Notes: generated by a model from the letters alone, not told the origin. A stretch of 6,322 nt of DNA from Bacillota bacterium (GCA_003387805.1 QGSR01000114.1:1-6322), one strand, 5' to 3'. Positions 1-6,057 are shown, counted from the first letter of the stretch. A program made the numbers and translations.

Positions 1-26
1 GGCGTGGGGTTCCCGCCGGGCGCGCC

Positions 27-63
27 AAAAAAAAACCCCTTGGGAAGCGCATTTCCCAAGGGG
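27..63 (-). terminator. Intrinsic (Rho-independent) terminator of trxB
   Basis: A perfect 11-bp stem (arms 36-46 and 53-63, arm CCCCTTGGGAA) closes a 6-nt loop. Read on the minus strand it is followed directly by nine T residues (the A run at 27-35). It starts 38 bp after the trxB stop codon, the usual place for an intrinsic terminator. On the plus strand no T run follows the stem, so it should act mainly on leftward transcripts. Confidence 0.95.
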
Positions 64-101
64 ATGGTCGCGTCCGGCAGCGGCACGGTGCCGCGGCGGG
101 C

Positions 102-1025
102 TTAAGCCAGGCCCTGCTCCAGCAGGTACTTCTCTGCGTCCAGCGCCGCCATCGCGCCCGTGCCCGCCGCCGTGATGGCCTGGCGGTACACCGAATCCTG
201 CACGTCGCCCGCGGCGAACACGCCGGGGACGCTGGTTTGCGTGCCGTTGCGGGTGATGATATAGCCTTGCTCGTCCATCTCCACCTGGCCCTCGAGGAAC
301 TTGGTATTGGGCGTGTGGCCGATGGCGACGAATACGCCGTCGGTGCGGAACTCCCGGGTGGAGCCGTCCTTCACGTCGCGCAGGGTCACGCCGGTCACGA
401 CGCCGTTGTCGCTGTTGATGCGGTCCACCACGGTGTTCCAGATGAACTCGATCTTCGGGTTGCTCTTGGCTCGCTCTTGCATAATCTTGCTGGCCCGCAG
501 CTCGTCGCGGCGGTGGACGATGGTGACCTTGCTGGCGAACTTGGTCAGGAAGATGGCTTCCTCCATGGCCGAGTCGCCGCCGCCCACCACGATGACCTCA
601 CGATCGCGGAAGAAGAAGCCATCGCACGTGGCGCACGAGGACACGCCGCGGCCGACCAGTTCCTTCTCGCCGGGCACGCCCAGCCATTTGGCCGACGCGC
701 CGGTGGCGATAATCAGCGCGTGGGCCTGGTACGTGTCCGCCAGCGACTTCACCGTGAACGGCCGCTGGCTGAGATCGACGGCGTCGGCCCGCCGCGTGAC
801 GAACCGGGCGCCGAAACGAGCGGCCTGTTCCTTCATCTTTTGCATGAGTTCCGGACCCATGATGCCTTCCGGGAATCCCGGGAAGTTTTCCACCATGGTG
901 GTCAGCGTCAGCTGGCCGCCGGGTTCATCGCCTTCCAGGACGAGCGGATTGAGATCGGCCCGGGCGGCATACAGTGCGGCGGTATAGCCCGCCGGCCCGG
1001 CGCCGAGAATGATAACCTTTTCCAA
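102..1025 (-). CDS. trxB: Thioredoxin reductase (NADPH)
   Basis: A 307-residue low-molecular-weight thioredoxin reductase of normal family length. This cytoplasmic flavoenzyme passes electrons from NADPH through FAD and a redox disulphide to thioredoxin. Visible motifs: the N-terminal FAD dinucleotide fold GAGPAG (8-13), ATGA (107-110), the active-site pair CATC (Cys131, Cys134), the second dinucleotide fold GGGDSA (148-153), HRRDELRAS (171-179) whose arginines contact the NADPH 2'-phosphate in this family, and the C-terminal FAD motif GDV (273-275). The start is TTG at 1023-1025, with an SD of AAGGGGGA at 1035-1042 and a 9-nt spacer. No in-frame ATG sits nearer the SD. It is followed by a strong terminator and preceded by a 332-bp gap, so it is probably transcribed alone. 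The HRRD motif and full FAD motifs make a ferredoxin- or FAD-only variant unlikely. Confidence 0.97.
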   Translation of the reverse strand: MEKVIILGAGPAGYTAALYAARADLNPLVLEGDEPGGQLTLTTMVENFPGFPEGIMGPELMQKMKEQAARFGARFVTRRADAVDLSQRPFTVKSLADTYQAHALIIATGASAKWLGVPGEKELVGRGVSSCATCDGFFFRDREVIVVGGGDSAMEEAIFLTKFASKVTIVHRRDELRASKIMQERAKSNPKIEFIWNTVVDRINSDNGVVTGVTLRDVKDGSTREFRTDGVFVAIGHTPNTKFLEGQVEMDEQGYIITRNGTQTSVPGVFAAGDVQDSVYRQAITAAGTGAMAALDAEKYLLEQGLA

Positions 1026-1357
1026 AGCCTTTGGTCCCCCTTCGACTTGTACTGCACGCTTTCACGGAACACGGACGGGCCGGCGTCCACGCCTGCGGAG
1101 CTGCCGCGCCGCGAAGCCTGGGAACTGCGGCGCTGCGGACCCGCCGAGCCGCGATGCTGCGGAGCTGCGGCACTGCGGCGCTGCGGTACCGCGGAGCTCC
1201 CGTCGGCGAGGCGGGCGTCGCGGGCACCGGGGAGGCCTGTGTGGCCACGCCTGCGCCGACGGTGAAGCGGACGCCGGCGGCGGCCGCCGCGCCCCGGGGT
1301 GACGCCGTCGACGCCGTCAGCGGCATCGTCGGCCGAGCGCTATGATATCACGTATCG
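1026..1357. other. Non-coding gap between the dehydrogenase gene and trxB
   Basis: This 332-bp stretch has no credible gene. Translations in all frames are low-complexity Ala/Arg/Pro strings without an SD. It holds the octamer array described separately, a 14-bp perfect palindrome (1277-1290), a direct repeat of GACGCCGTC (1301-1309 and 1310-1318), and a hairpin with 8-bp arms 1309-1316 and 1321-1328 (one G-U pair, 4-nt loop). That hairpin lies about 30 nt after the dehydrogenase stop codon and may end the aldolase-dehydrogenase transcript, but no T run follows it. The trxB promoter should lie near 1045-1095 on the minus strand. A TACAAG at 1046-1051 is a possible -10, but I see no matching -35. 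Confidence 0.6.
1093..1196. repeat. Degenerate tandem array of 13 octamers (consensus CTGCGGAG)
   Basis: Reading every 8 bp from 1093, thirteen successive units keep the same register to 1196. Seven begin with exactly CTGCGG (at 1093, 1125, 1133, 1157, 1165, 1173 and 1181). One is CCGCGGAG (1189). The other five (1101, 1109, 1117, 1141, 1149) are diverged, most keeping C at the first position and G or C at most others. The best-conserved block is the five consecutive units from 1157 to 1196. An 8-bp period does not preserve a reading frame, so the array is not a coding repeat. Units 1181 and 1189 together form the perfect palindrome GCGGTACCGC (1183-1192). The array ends about 70 bp upstream of the trxB start. 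Confidence 0.75.
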
Positions 1358-2656
1358 TCAGACGGCGGCAGTGACTTCCGTCACCGTGGCCCGGCTGCGG
1401 GGCCGTCCGTCGGCCCACTCCCGGGCCACGGGGGTGTCCGGGATGAACACGGCCTTCAGGCACCCGGACTTCTTCTTGGCCATGGCCGTCGCCAGGCCCT
1501 CCCGGTAATCCCGCAGGGGGAAGCGGTGGGTCACCATGCCCGACAAGTCCACCTTGCCCTGGGCCATCAAGTCCATCGCGTACTGCATGGCCGGGATGCG
1601 TCCCCGGGGCGTATCCACCGGCGCCGAGGCGAACACGCCCTGCACGTGCAGCTCCTTTTGCCAGATGAAGCTCCAGTCGATGCCCCGCGGCAGCGCGGCC
1701 AGGCCCAGCAGGATGACCCTGCCGCCGGGCGCGGCGAAGCGCAGCGCGTCGTTGAGGGCTTTCGGGCTGCCCGCGCTCTCGAACACCACGTCGGCGCCGC
1801 CCACCAGCACGGGCGGCCCGATGACGGGCTTCAGCAGCTTGGCGCCCAAAGCCTCGGCCACCGTCTCGTAGAGGCGGCCGCCCCGGGGCATGAGCACTTC
1901 GTCGGCGCCGTACTCTCGCGCCTTCTCCGCCTGGAAGCGGTGCCGCACCAGCGCGACCACCCGGGCGTCGGGCGCCATAATCTTCAGCGCGACGATGACC
2001 GACAGCCCGATGACGCCGCCGCCGATGACCAGGGCCGTGCCGCCGCCCGGCGGCCCCGCCAGCTGCACCGCGTGCAGCGCGCAGCCGAAGGGCTCGGTCA
2101 TGAGCGCGTTTTCATTGCTGACGTGGTCGGGCACGGGAATGATCTGCGTGCGGTGCGCCACGTAGGTCGCGCCCCAGCTGCCGCCGGTGTCCCGGCAGTG
2201 GCCCAGGAGCAGGCCCGGGGCGATGCTGCCGGCGGTGAAGCGCAGGCAGCGGTTGGGCCGGCCGGCGCGACACGCCTTGCACGGCGTGCCGAAACCCCGC
2301 ACCGCGCAAGGCAGCAGCGGATCGGCCACCACCCGCTGGCCCGGCCGGATGTCGCCCGCCGTCTCGCCCGCTTCGCGCACGATGCCGACGTTTTCATGGC
2401 CGATGACGAAGGGGAAGCTGGCCAAAGGCGACAGCGACGGGCTGTCCTCCAGCGTAATGAGGCTCAGGTCGCTGCCGCAGATGCCGCCCATGATGGTGTC
2501 GATTTTGACCCAGTCCGAATCCGGCAGTTCCGGTTCGGGCACGTCCCCGTAGGCCAAAAGGCCCAGCGCGCCGGTGAACGCGGCCGGACGGACCGCGCCG
2601 GCCGCCTTCGCCAGCACGTATTTCACCGGGTTGAACACAAATTGCAACGCTTCCAT
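1358..2656 (-). CDS. Zinc-dependent medium-chain alcohol dehydrogenase family oxidoreductase
   Basis: A 432-residue MDR-superfamily enzyme that probably oxidises an alcohol or polyol, or reduces a carbonyl, with a nicotinamide cofactor; the substrate is unknown. The catalytic domain shows the zinc ligands Cys60 (GICGSD) and His87-Glu88 (GHENVG), plus the family EPFGCALHA stretch (188-196). The structural-zinc lobe has Cys117, Cys126, Cys129 and Cys137. The first two cysteines are separated by eight residues, against two in typical MDR enzymes. The Rossmann motif is GGGVIG (212-217). The end of the next strand is basic (VALVRHR, 234-240) rather than acidic, which hints at NADP(H). At 432 residues it is 80-90 longer than usual, with extra sequence at the N-terminus (about 10-40), before the Rossmann fold, and in a C-terminal tail. 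The ATG at 2654-2656 follows a weak GGGTGGG SD. An in-frame GTG at 2665 is an alternative start. The upstream aldolase-like gene stops 20 bp away, so translation may be coupled. The open frame continues upstream of this start, but there it only overlaps the other gene. Confidence 0.9.
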   Translation of the reverse strand: MEALQFVFNPVKYVLAKAAGAVRPAAFTGALGLLAYGDVPEPELPDSDWVKIDTIMGGICGSDLSLITLEDSPSLSPLASFPFVIGHENVGIVREAGETAGDIRPGQRVVADPLLPCAVRGFGTPCKACRAGRPNRCLRFTAGSIAPGLLLGHCRDTGGSWGATYVAHRTQIIPVPDHVSNENALMTEPFGCALHAVQLAGPPGGGTALVIGGGVIGLSVIVALKIMAPDARVVALVRHRFQAEKAREYGADEVLMPRGGRLYETVAEALGAKLLKPVIGPPVLVGGADVVFESAGSPKALNDALRFAAPGGRVILLGLAALPRGIDWSFIWQKELHVQGVFASAPVDTPRGRIPAMQYAMDLMAQGKVDLSGMVTHRFPLRDYREGLATAMAKKKSGCLKAVFIPDTPVAREWADGRPRSRATVTEVTAAV

Positions 2657-2676
2657 GAAACCCACCCGCGCCGCCG

Positions 2677-3813
2677 TCAGGTCATGGGCACCTGGGGGAT
2701 GATCCGCCCTTCGATGCGGTCGAAGATGTCGTCCAGGCTGCGCCCCGTAATGGTCAGCCCGTGGTTGCGCAAACCGACCACCGCCCGCGACGGATCCGGC
2801 GCCTGCCGCACTTTCTCCGCCACCGCGTGGGCCAGCTCGTACGTGCCGCACGGGTAGTTGATGTCCGTCGACGGAATGTCGTCCATCCACGCGTGCACGT
2901 GCACGATGGCGCCCACCGTGGGGTGTTCGCGGTAAATCATCCAGTGTTCGATGGCGTCCACCGACACCCGGTTGGGCTTGACGTCCGGCGGAACGCTGAG
3001 GATCATGGCGCCCCGCGCCTCGTCGTAGTCTTTCACCAGGAGCATGTCCCGGCCGATGACTTTCATGTCGGCCTTGTTGACGCCGCTGCCGCTCATCCAG
3101 AACGTCTTCTCGTCCCGGCGCACGCTCAGGTTGCCGTAGCTGAGGCCGCCCAGCGAGTAGAGGCGCTGCACGTGGCGCCATTCTTCGGGCGAAAGCAGCT
3201 CCTGAATCGGAAACGGCGCCGGCAGCAGGTTCAGCGCGTCCAGGCGCTTGCCCGCCTCGGCCAGCTGCCGGGTGAATTCATCGCCCTGCCACAGCTCTTC
3301 GGGCAGGTCCGGCTCGAAAATGTTGTTGATGACCAGCCGGCTGCACGCCAGGGGCGCCACCCGGCTGTACAGGGCGTCGTAATAGGCGTCGGAGTCCAGG
3401 TCCGTGTCGATGGAATACGCCCCCTGCTCCAGCGTCACGAAATGGGTTTCCACCCGCGTGCCGTCGTTGACGATGTACAGGAGCAGGTTGCTGAGGCTGC
3501 GGATGAGGATGGGGTAGCCCGCGGCCAGCACGTCATCGGGCCGCTCGGACACCTCCGTCACGCCCAGGACGAACACGGCCTGGCTGCGCCGGCGAAACGA
3601 ACGGGGTTTGGCGGCGTCCACCACGTGCATGACGAAACCGACGCCTTCTTCCGCACCGGCGCGGAACTGGTGGCCGTGCTTCTCCAGCTTGCGCCGCAAG
3701 CCGTCCAGGATGCGGCGCATCGCCTCGCTGGGAGGCTGCTGTCCCGCCAAGGTAAAGGCCAACGCCGGCGAACCCGACGGGCCGTACCCGGCCAATGCCG
3801 CTGCTTCGGCCAT
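2677..3813 (-). CDS. Class II aldolase/adducin-family protein with an extra N-terminal domain
   Basis: The 378-residue product has two parts. Residues about 205-378 form a class II aldolase/adducin domain: GNLS (227-230) and SGSG (241-244) match the phosphate-binding loops, HVH (His305, His307) and His351 in RNHG match the three metal-binding histidines, and GTYELA (323-328) is a family motif. Characterised relatives such as L-fuculose-phosphate aldolase cleave or epimerise sugar phosphates. Aligned by eye on the HxH motif, the catalytic glutamate of that enzyme falls on Asp286, with a Glu three residues later, so the exact reaction is uncertain. Residues about 30-190 form a mixed domain I do not recognise; it has no signal peptide or membrane span. 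The ATG at 3811-3813 has a strong AGGAGG SD (3824-3829) with a 10-nt spacer. The dehydrogenase gene follows 20 bp downstream, so the pair is probably one operon. No clear promoter is visible between 3830 and 3926. Confidence 0.88.
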   Translation of the reverse strand: MAEAAALAGYGPSGSPALAFTLAGQQPPSEAMRRILDGLRRKLEKHGHQFRAGAEEGVGFVMHVVDAAKPRSFRRRSQAVFVLGVTEVSERPDDVLAAGYPILIRSLSNLLLYIVNDGTRVETHFVTLEQGAYSIDTDLDSDAYYDALYSRVAPLACSRLVINNIFEPDLPEELWQGDEFTRQLAEAGKRLDALNLLPAPFPIQELLSPEEWRHVQRLYSLGGLSYGNLSVRRDEKTFWMSGSGVNKADMKVIGRDMLLVKDYDEARGAMILSVPPDVKPNRVSVDAIEHWMIYREHPTVGAIVHVHAWMDDIPSTDINYPCGTYELAHAVAEKVRQAPDPSRAVVGLRNHGLTITGRSLDDIFDRIEGRIIPQVPMT

Positions 3814-3926
3814 CCACGTTCAACCTCCTGTCGCGTTGCCTTGTCCATGAGTCCTGTTAGTTTGCGCGTTCTTCCACGTTTTCCATACACTTTCCTTCCC
3901 GGCTCCTTGGGCCCCTGCGCGACAAA

Positions 3927-3963
3927 GCCCCGGACCGGGGCGCTTGCGCCTCGGTACCGGGGC
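3927..3963 (-). terminator. Hairpin terminator candidate after the PCuAC gene
   Basis: Long GC-rich inverted repeat: arms 3927-3943 and 3946-3963 pair over about 15 bp with a tight loop, one bulged base (3956) and one mismatch on the minus strand (3938/3951). On the minus strand the hairpin is followed by TTTGTC, a short T tract. It begins about 46 nt after the stop codon of the copper chaperone gene and upstream of the aldolase-like gene, where the copper transcript would be expected to end. The short T tract lowers confidence. Confidence 0.6.
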
Positions 3964-4009
3964 CGAATCATTCCCTGTTCACTGCGTCGCCCGCAGGACG
4001 GGCCGCGGC

Positions 4010-4576
4010 TCAGTGCTCGTGGTGGTCGTCGTGATGCTCGTCGTGGCCGGCTGCGTCGTGGTGGTGGTCATGGTGGTCATGGTGGTCATGATCGTCCATG
4101 CCAACGCCGACGGTGACCGGCACGTGGATGACGTGCTCCTGTCCGTCCTCGGTGTAGAGGGTCAGCGAGAACGAGTCGCCTTCCTCCAGGTCGCGGGTCA
4201 GCCCGATGAGCATAATGTGCAGGCCGCCCGGCCGCAGCTCGACGCGGCCGCCCGCGGGCACCACCAGCTGCGGAATTTGCTGCATCCGCATCACCTGCTG
4301 GAAGCGGCCGTCCTCCATGTACACTTCAATGGTGGTCTCGTGAATTTCCACCAGCTCGGCCACGTCGGCCGCCGCCGCGACGAAGACGGCGTCGCGGCCG
4401 CCTTCATTCGCAATGTGCATGTAGACGGCGCTGGTGTGGCCCTCGCTGGCGGCGCGGGCCCAGACGCCTTCGAAGCTCAGCCCGGGCTCCGCCCGGACCG
4501 CCGACGGCACGGCCGCCAAAGCGATGACCGCCGTCAGAGCCAGGACCAGCACCATCGGTCGCGACAATTTCGTCAA
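4010..4576 (-). CDS. Secreted PCuAC-family copper chaperone with a His-rich tail
   Basis: A 188-residue exported protein of the PCuAC (DUF461) family, which carries Cu(I) outside the cytoplasmic membrane and works with SCO proteins to metallate cytochrome c oxidase. The N-terminus is a signal peptide: Lys3 and Arg6, a hydrophobic core (about 8-24), and VRA (27-29) for cleavage before Glu30. The family copper motif is present: His79, then a Met cluster (Met96, Met98), then HIM (His120, Met122) inside the conserved PGGLHIMLIGL. After the domain, residues 161-188 hold 14 His and 11 acidic residues and form a likely extra metal-binding tail. The start is TTG at 4574-4576, 9 nt from the SD AAAGGAGG (4586-4593). 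An in-frame TTG at 4583-4585 is rejected because it touches the SD. It lies 96 bp downstream of sco in the same direction. No lipobox cysteine is seen, so a soluble secreted form is likely. Confidence 0.93.
   Translation of the reverse strand: MTKLSRPMVLVLALTAVIALAAVPSAVRAEPGLSFEGVWARAASEGHTSAVYMHIANEGGRDAVFVAAAADVAELVEIHETTIEVYMEDGRFQQVMRMQQIPQLVVPAGGRVELRPGGLHIMLIGLTRDLEEGDSFSLTLYTEDGQEHVIHVPVTVGVGMDDHDHHDHHDHHHDAAGHDEHHDDHHEH
4063..4089. repeat. Three perfect 9-bp repeats inside the His-rich tail
   Basis: GGTGGTCAT occurs three times head to tail (4063-4071, 4072-4080, 4081-4089). On the minus strand it encodes the repeated His-Asp-His units of the chaperone tail. Because the unit is 9 bp, gain or loss of copies by slippage would lengthen or shorten the metal-binding tail without shifting the frame. 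Confidence 0.9.
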
Positions 4577-4585
4577 CGCAAGCAA

Positions 4586-4593
4586 CCTCCTTT
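4586..4593 (-). promoter_or_regulatory. Ribosome binding site deciding the PCuAC start
   Basis: AAAGGAGG on the minus strand ends directly against an in-frame TTG (4583-4585), which leaves no spacer. The next in-frame TTG (4574-4576) has an ideal 9-nt spacer. The second TTG is therefore taken as the start, removing three residues from the longest reading frame. Confidence 0.85.
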
Positions 4594-4620
4594 GACTCTC
4601 ATCCGGCAGGGCCGGGGAGC

Positions 4621-4651
4621 GCCCGCCGGGCCGCGGACGGCGCCGGCGGGC
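4621..4651. other. GC-rich hairpin between sco and the PCuAC gene
   Basis: Perfect 9-bp inverted repeat (arms GCCCGCCGG 4621-4629 and 4643-4651) with a smaller 4-bp stem inside the loop (4630-4633 with 4638-4641). It lies 21 nt after the sco stop codon and about 30 nt before the PCuAC SD. No T run follows on the minus strand, so it is more likely a weak or partial terminator, or an mRNA stability or processing element that sets the ratio of the two products, than a full stop to transcription. Confidence 0.5.
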
Positions 4652-4672
4652 CGTCGTCGTACGGTCACCCGG

Positions 4673-5329
4673 TTACAGCAAGTTGCGCAAGTCCGCCGCG
4701 ATCTGCGGCGGCTCCAGGCCAAAGGGCAGCACCAAGCGCAAGTTGCCGTCCTGATCGATGACGTACGTGAAAGCGGTGTGCTCGACCCAGTAGCCCACGG
4801 GCGAGGTTTCGGCCTCCACCTTTTCGTAGTAGACGCCGTATTCGCGGGCGATTTCCGCGATCTGCTCCGGCGTGCCCGTCAGGCCGTAAAACGTGGAGTC
4901 GAAGCGGCTCACGTAGCGCTCCAGATGCTCCGGCGTGTCGTACTCCGGGTCCACCGACACGAACACGAACTTGACGTTTTCCGCCAGCGGCCCCAGCTCC
5001 CGCTTCACCTGGGTGTAGTACACCAGCGTGGCCGGGCAGACGTCGGGGCAGTTGGTGTAGCCGAAGAAGACCACCACCAGGTCGCCCCGGTGGTCCGCCA
5101 GGCTGAACTCGTTGTAGTACTGGTCGATGAGCTCGATGGCCGGCGCCTCATGGGGCGGGTCGAGGAAAAAGCCGTTCCACGGCAGGTCGGCCAGGGAAAC
5201 GGCGCTTTCCTGCTGCATCTTGTTGATGGTATAGAATCCCCAGGCCGCATAGGCGCCCGACATAATGAGCACCACGACCAGCAGGATGATAATCCGCCGC
5301 GGACCGCCTCGCCGCGCAGTCTTGCTCAC
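4673..5329 (-). CDS. sco: SCO1/SenC-family copper protein for cytochrome oxidase assembly
   Basis: A 218-residue thioredoxin-fold protein of the SCO1/SenC family, which delivers copper to, or reduces, the CuA site of cytochrome c oxidase subunit II. One N-terminal membrane anchor (about 13-33) follows a basic start (KTARRGGPRR), so the domain faces outside. The copper ligands are all present: CPDVC (Cys94, Cys98) after the strand VVVFFGYTN, and His184 in VEHTAFTYVID. The family SVDPEYDTP block (125-133) is also present. The start is GTG at 5327-5329, with GGAGG (5338-5342) 8 nt upstream. The in-frame TTG codons at 5345-5347 and 5342-5344 are rejected because they precede or overlap the SD. 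The PCuAC gene follows 96 bp downstream, a common pairing that supports copper-centre assembly. The oxidase subunits themselves are not in the window. Without the copper ligands it could have been a plain thioredoxin-like reductase, but all three are intact. Confidence 0.95.
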   Translation of the reverse strand: MSKTARRGGPRRIIILLVVVLIMSGAYAAWGFYTINKMQQESAVSLADLPWNGFFLDPPHEAPAIELIDQYYNEFSLADHRGDLVVVFFGYTNCPDVCPATLVYYTQVKRELGPLAENVKFVFVSVDPEYDTPEHLERYVSRFDSTFYGLTGTPEQIAEIAREYGVYYEKVEAETSPVGYWVEHTAFTYVIDQDGNLRLVLPFGLEPPQIAADLRNLL

Positions 5330-5337
5330 AGTGCTCG

Positions 5338-5342
5338 CCTCC
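5338..5342 (-). promoter_or_regulatory. Ribosome binding site deciding the sco start
   Basis: GGAGG on the minus strand lies 8 nt upstream of GTG (5327-5329). The upstream in-frame TTG codons (5342-5347) sit before or within this site and cannot use it. Choosing the GTG shortens the longest frame by six residues and places a basic stretch directly before the membrane anchor. Confidence 0.85.
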
Positions 5343-5402
5343 AACAATTTCTTCCCGAGCGGCTGGGCCGGAGGCCGCGCCCCCGACCGTTAAGCAGCGA
5401 AA

Positions 5403-5422
5403 TCTCCTACTCATTCTCCTAC
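5403..5422. repeat. Direct repeat of TCTCCTAC in the sco promoter region
   Basis: TCTCCTAC occurs at 5403-5410 and again at 5415-5422, a 12-bp period. On the minus strand it reads GTAGGAGA twice. The second copy overlaps the candidate -10 of sco, and the first lies around the expected transcript start. A further GGTAGG at 5442-5447 forms an inverted CCTAC/GTAGG pair with the repeat copy at 5418-5422. The layout resembles a regulator binding site, but no regulator can be named from it. Confidence 0.4.
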
Positions 5423-5441
5423 ATCCGTACCGCGGAGGCAA
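5413..5441 (-). promoter_or_regulatory. Candidate sigma-70-type promoter for sco
   Basis: On the minus strand, TTGCCT (5436-5441, four of six matches to the -35 consensus) and GAGAAT (5413-5418, four of six matches to the -10) are separated by exactly 17 bp. This would place the transcript start near 5406 and give a leader of about 75 nt. It is the best promoter-like pair I found by eye in the divergent region; no functional evidence is available. Confidence 0.35.
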
Positions 5442-5605
5442 GGTAGGTTTGTCCCGGCCCGGCTGACGGATGTCCCGCCGGCGCCGCCACGGACCGGCGC
5501 CCGCGCCGGCGCCGCGCAAGGAGACCCGCCGTCCGCCGCAGAATAGCGAAAGCGGCGCCCCGGCCTGACGCCCGGCGGCGCCCCGCCGACAGGACGAACC
5601 ATCGC

Positions 5606-5612
5606 AAAGGAG
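5606..5612 (+). promoter_or_regulatory. Ribosome binding site deciding the OsmC-family start
   Basis: AAAGGAG lies 8 nt upstream of TTG at 5621-5623. The in-frame GTG at 5612-5614 overlaps the last base of this SD and so is not the start. Using the TTG removes three residues from the longest frame. Confidence 0.85.
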
Positions 5613-5620
5613 TGTTTGCT

Positions 5621-6055
5621 TTGTCCTCACCGACCACCGAGGTCATCGTTCGCCACGAAGGCGGCCTGGCCTTCGCCGCCAAAGGCCCCTCGGGCCACGA
5701 AATCCGCATGGACGCGGCGCCGGACGTGGGCGGCGGCGACAGCGCGGCCCGTCCCATGGAAATGCTGCTGGCGGCCCTGGGCGGCTGCAGCGGCATCGAC
5801 GTGGCCATCATTCTGAACAAGATGCGCGTCGACTACGAGGGCTTCGAGATGCGCATCCACGGCCGGCGGGCCGAGGAGCACCCGAAAATTTACACGTCCA
5901 TCGACGTGGAGTACGTGTTTCGGGGCAAAGACTTGGCCGCCCAGCGGGACAAACTGGAAAAAGCGGCCCGGCTTTCGTTTGAAAAGTACTGCTCCGTCGC
6001 GGGGATGCTCAACAAAGCGGCGGAAATGACCTATCGCGTCACCATCGAGGAGTAG
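5621..6055 (+). CDS. OsmC-family thiol protein (YhfA-like subgroup)
   Basis: A 144-residue cytoplasmic protein of the OsmC/Ohr superfamily. Characterised members are thiol peroxidases that reduce organic hydroperoxides with two cysteines. Both expected cysteines are present: Cys56 at the start of the central helix (MEMLLAALGGCSGIDV, 47-61) and Cys124 in EKYCSVAGML (121-130), the latter being typical of the YhfA-like branch. Length is normal for the family. It is transcribed divergently from sco. The 291-bp divergent region is GC-rich, with an 11-bp direct repeat GCGGCGCCCCG (5552-5562, 5575-5585) and a short inverted repeat (5494-5509), but shows no clear plus-strand promoter. Peroxidase activity is shown for Ohr and OsmC; for the YhfA-like branch it is less certain, so the exact substrate is open. 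Confidence 0.93.
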   Translation: MSSPTTEVIVRHEGGLAFAAKGPSGHEIRMDAAPDVGGGDSAARPMEMLLAALGGCSGIDVAIILNKMRVDYEGFEMRIHGRRAEEHPKIYTSIDVEYVFRGKDLAAQRDKLEKAARLSFEKYCSVAGMLNKAAEMTYRVTIEE

Positions 6056-6057
6056 CC

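Noticed and set aside
1046..1051. TACAAG as the trxB -10 element
   Set aside because: No acceptable -35 hexamer is found 16-18 bp upstream, so a promoter was not called.
1093..1196. CRISPR array or coding repeat at the octamer region
   Set aside because: The units are only 8 bp and contiguous, with no spacers, and the period is not a multiple of three.
237..1265. Plus-strand open frame opposite trxB running into the octamer array
   Set aside because: It is a shadow of trxB followed by repeat-derived Arg/Cys/Ala sequence, with no SD.
1526..2857. Long plus-strand open frame opposite the dehydrogenase gene
   Set aside because: It is an Ala/Arg/His-rich shadow of a clearly conserved minus-strand gene, a common effect of high GC. 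No domain or SD supports it.
2657..3181. Upstream extension of the dehydrogenase reading frame to give a 607-residue protein
   Set aside because: The added 175 codons lie in another frame over the aldolase-like gene, read as low-complexity Arg/Gly/Pro sequence, and have no SD. The dehydrogenase domain begins normally at 2656.
2761..4116. Long plus-strand open frame opposite the aldolase-like and PCuAC genes
   Set aside because: It spans two unrelated minus-strand genes and a terminator, and its composition mirrors the opposite strand.
3944..5446. 500-residue plus-strand open frame opposite the copper genes
   Set aside because: The Val-rich start is the complement of the His-rich tail codons. 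It runs through sco, the hairpin and the promoter region, and has no recognisable domain.
5330..5620. Riboswitch or small RNA in the divergent region
   Set aside because: Only short GC-rich inverted repeats are visible. I see no conserved riboswitch core or terminator followed by a T run, and GC content alone would produce such stems.
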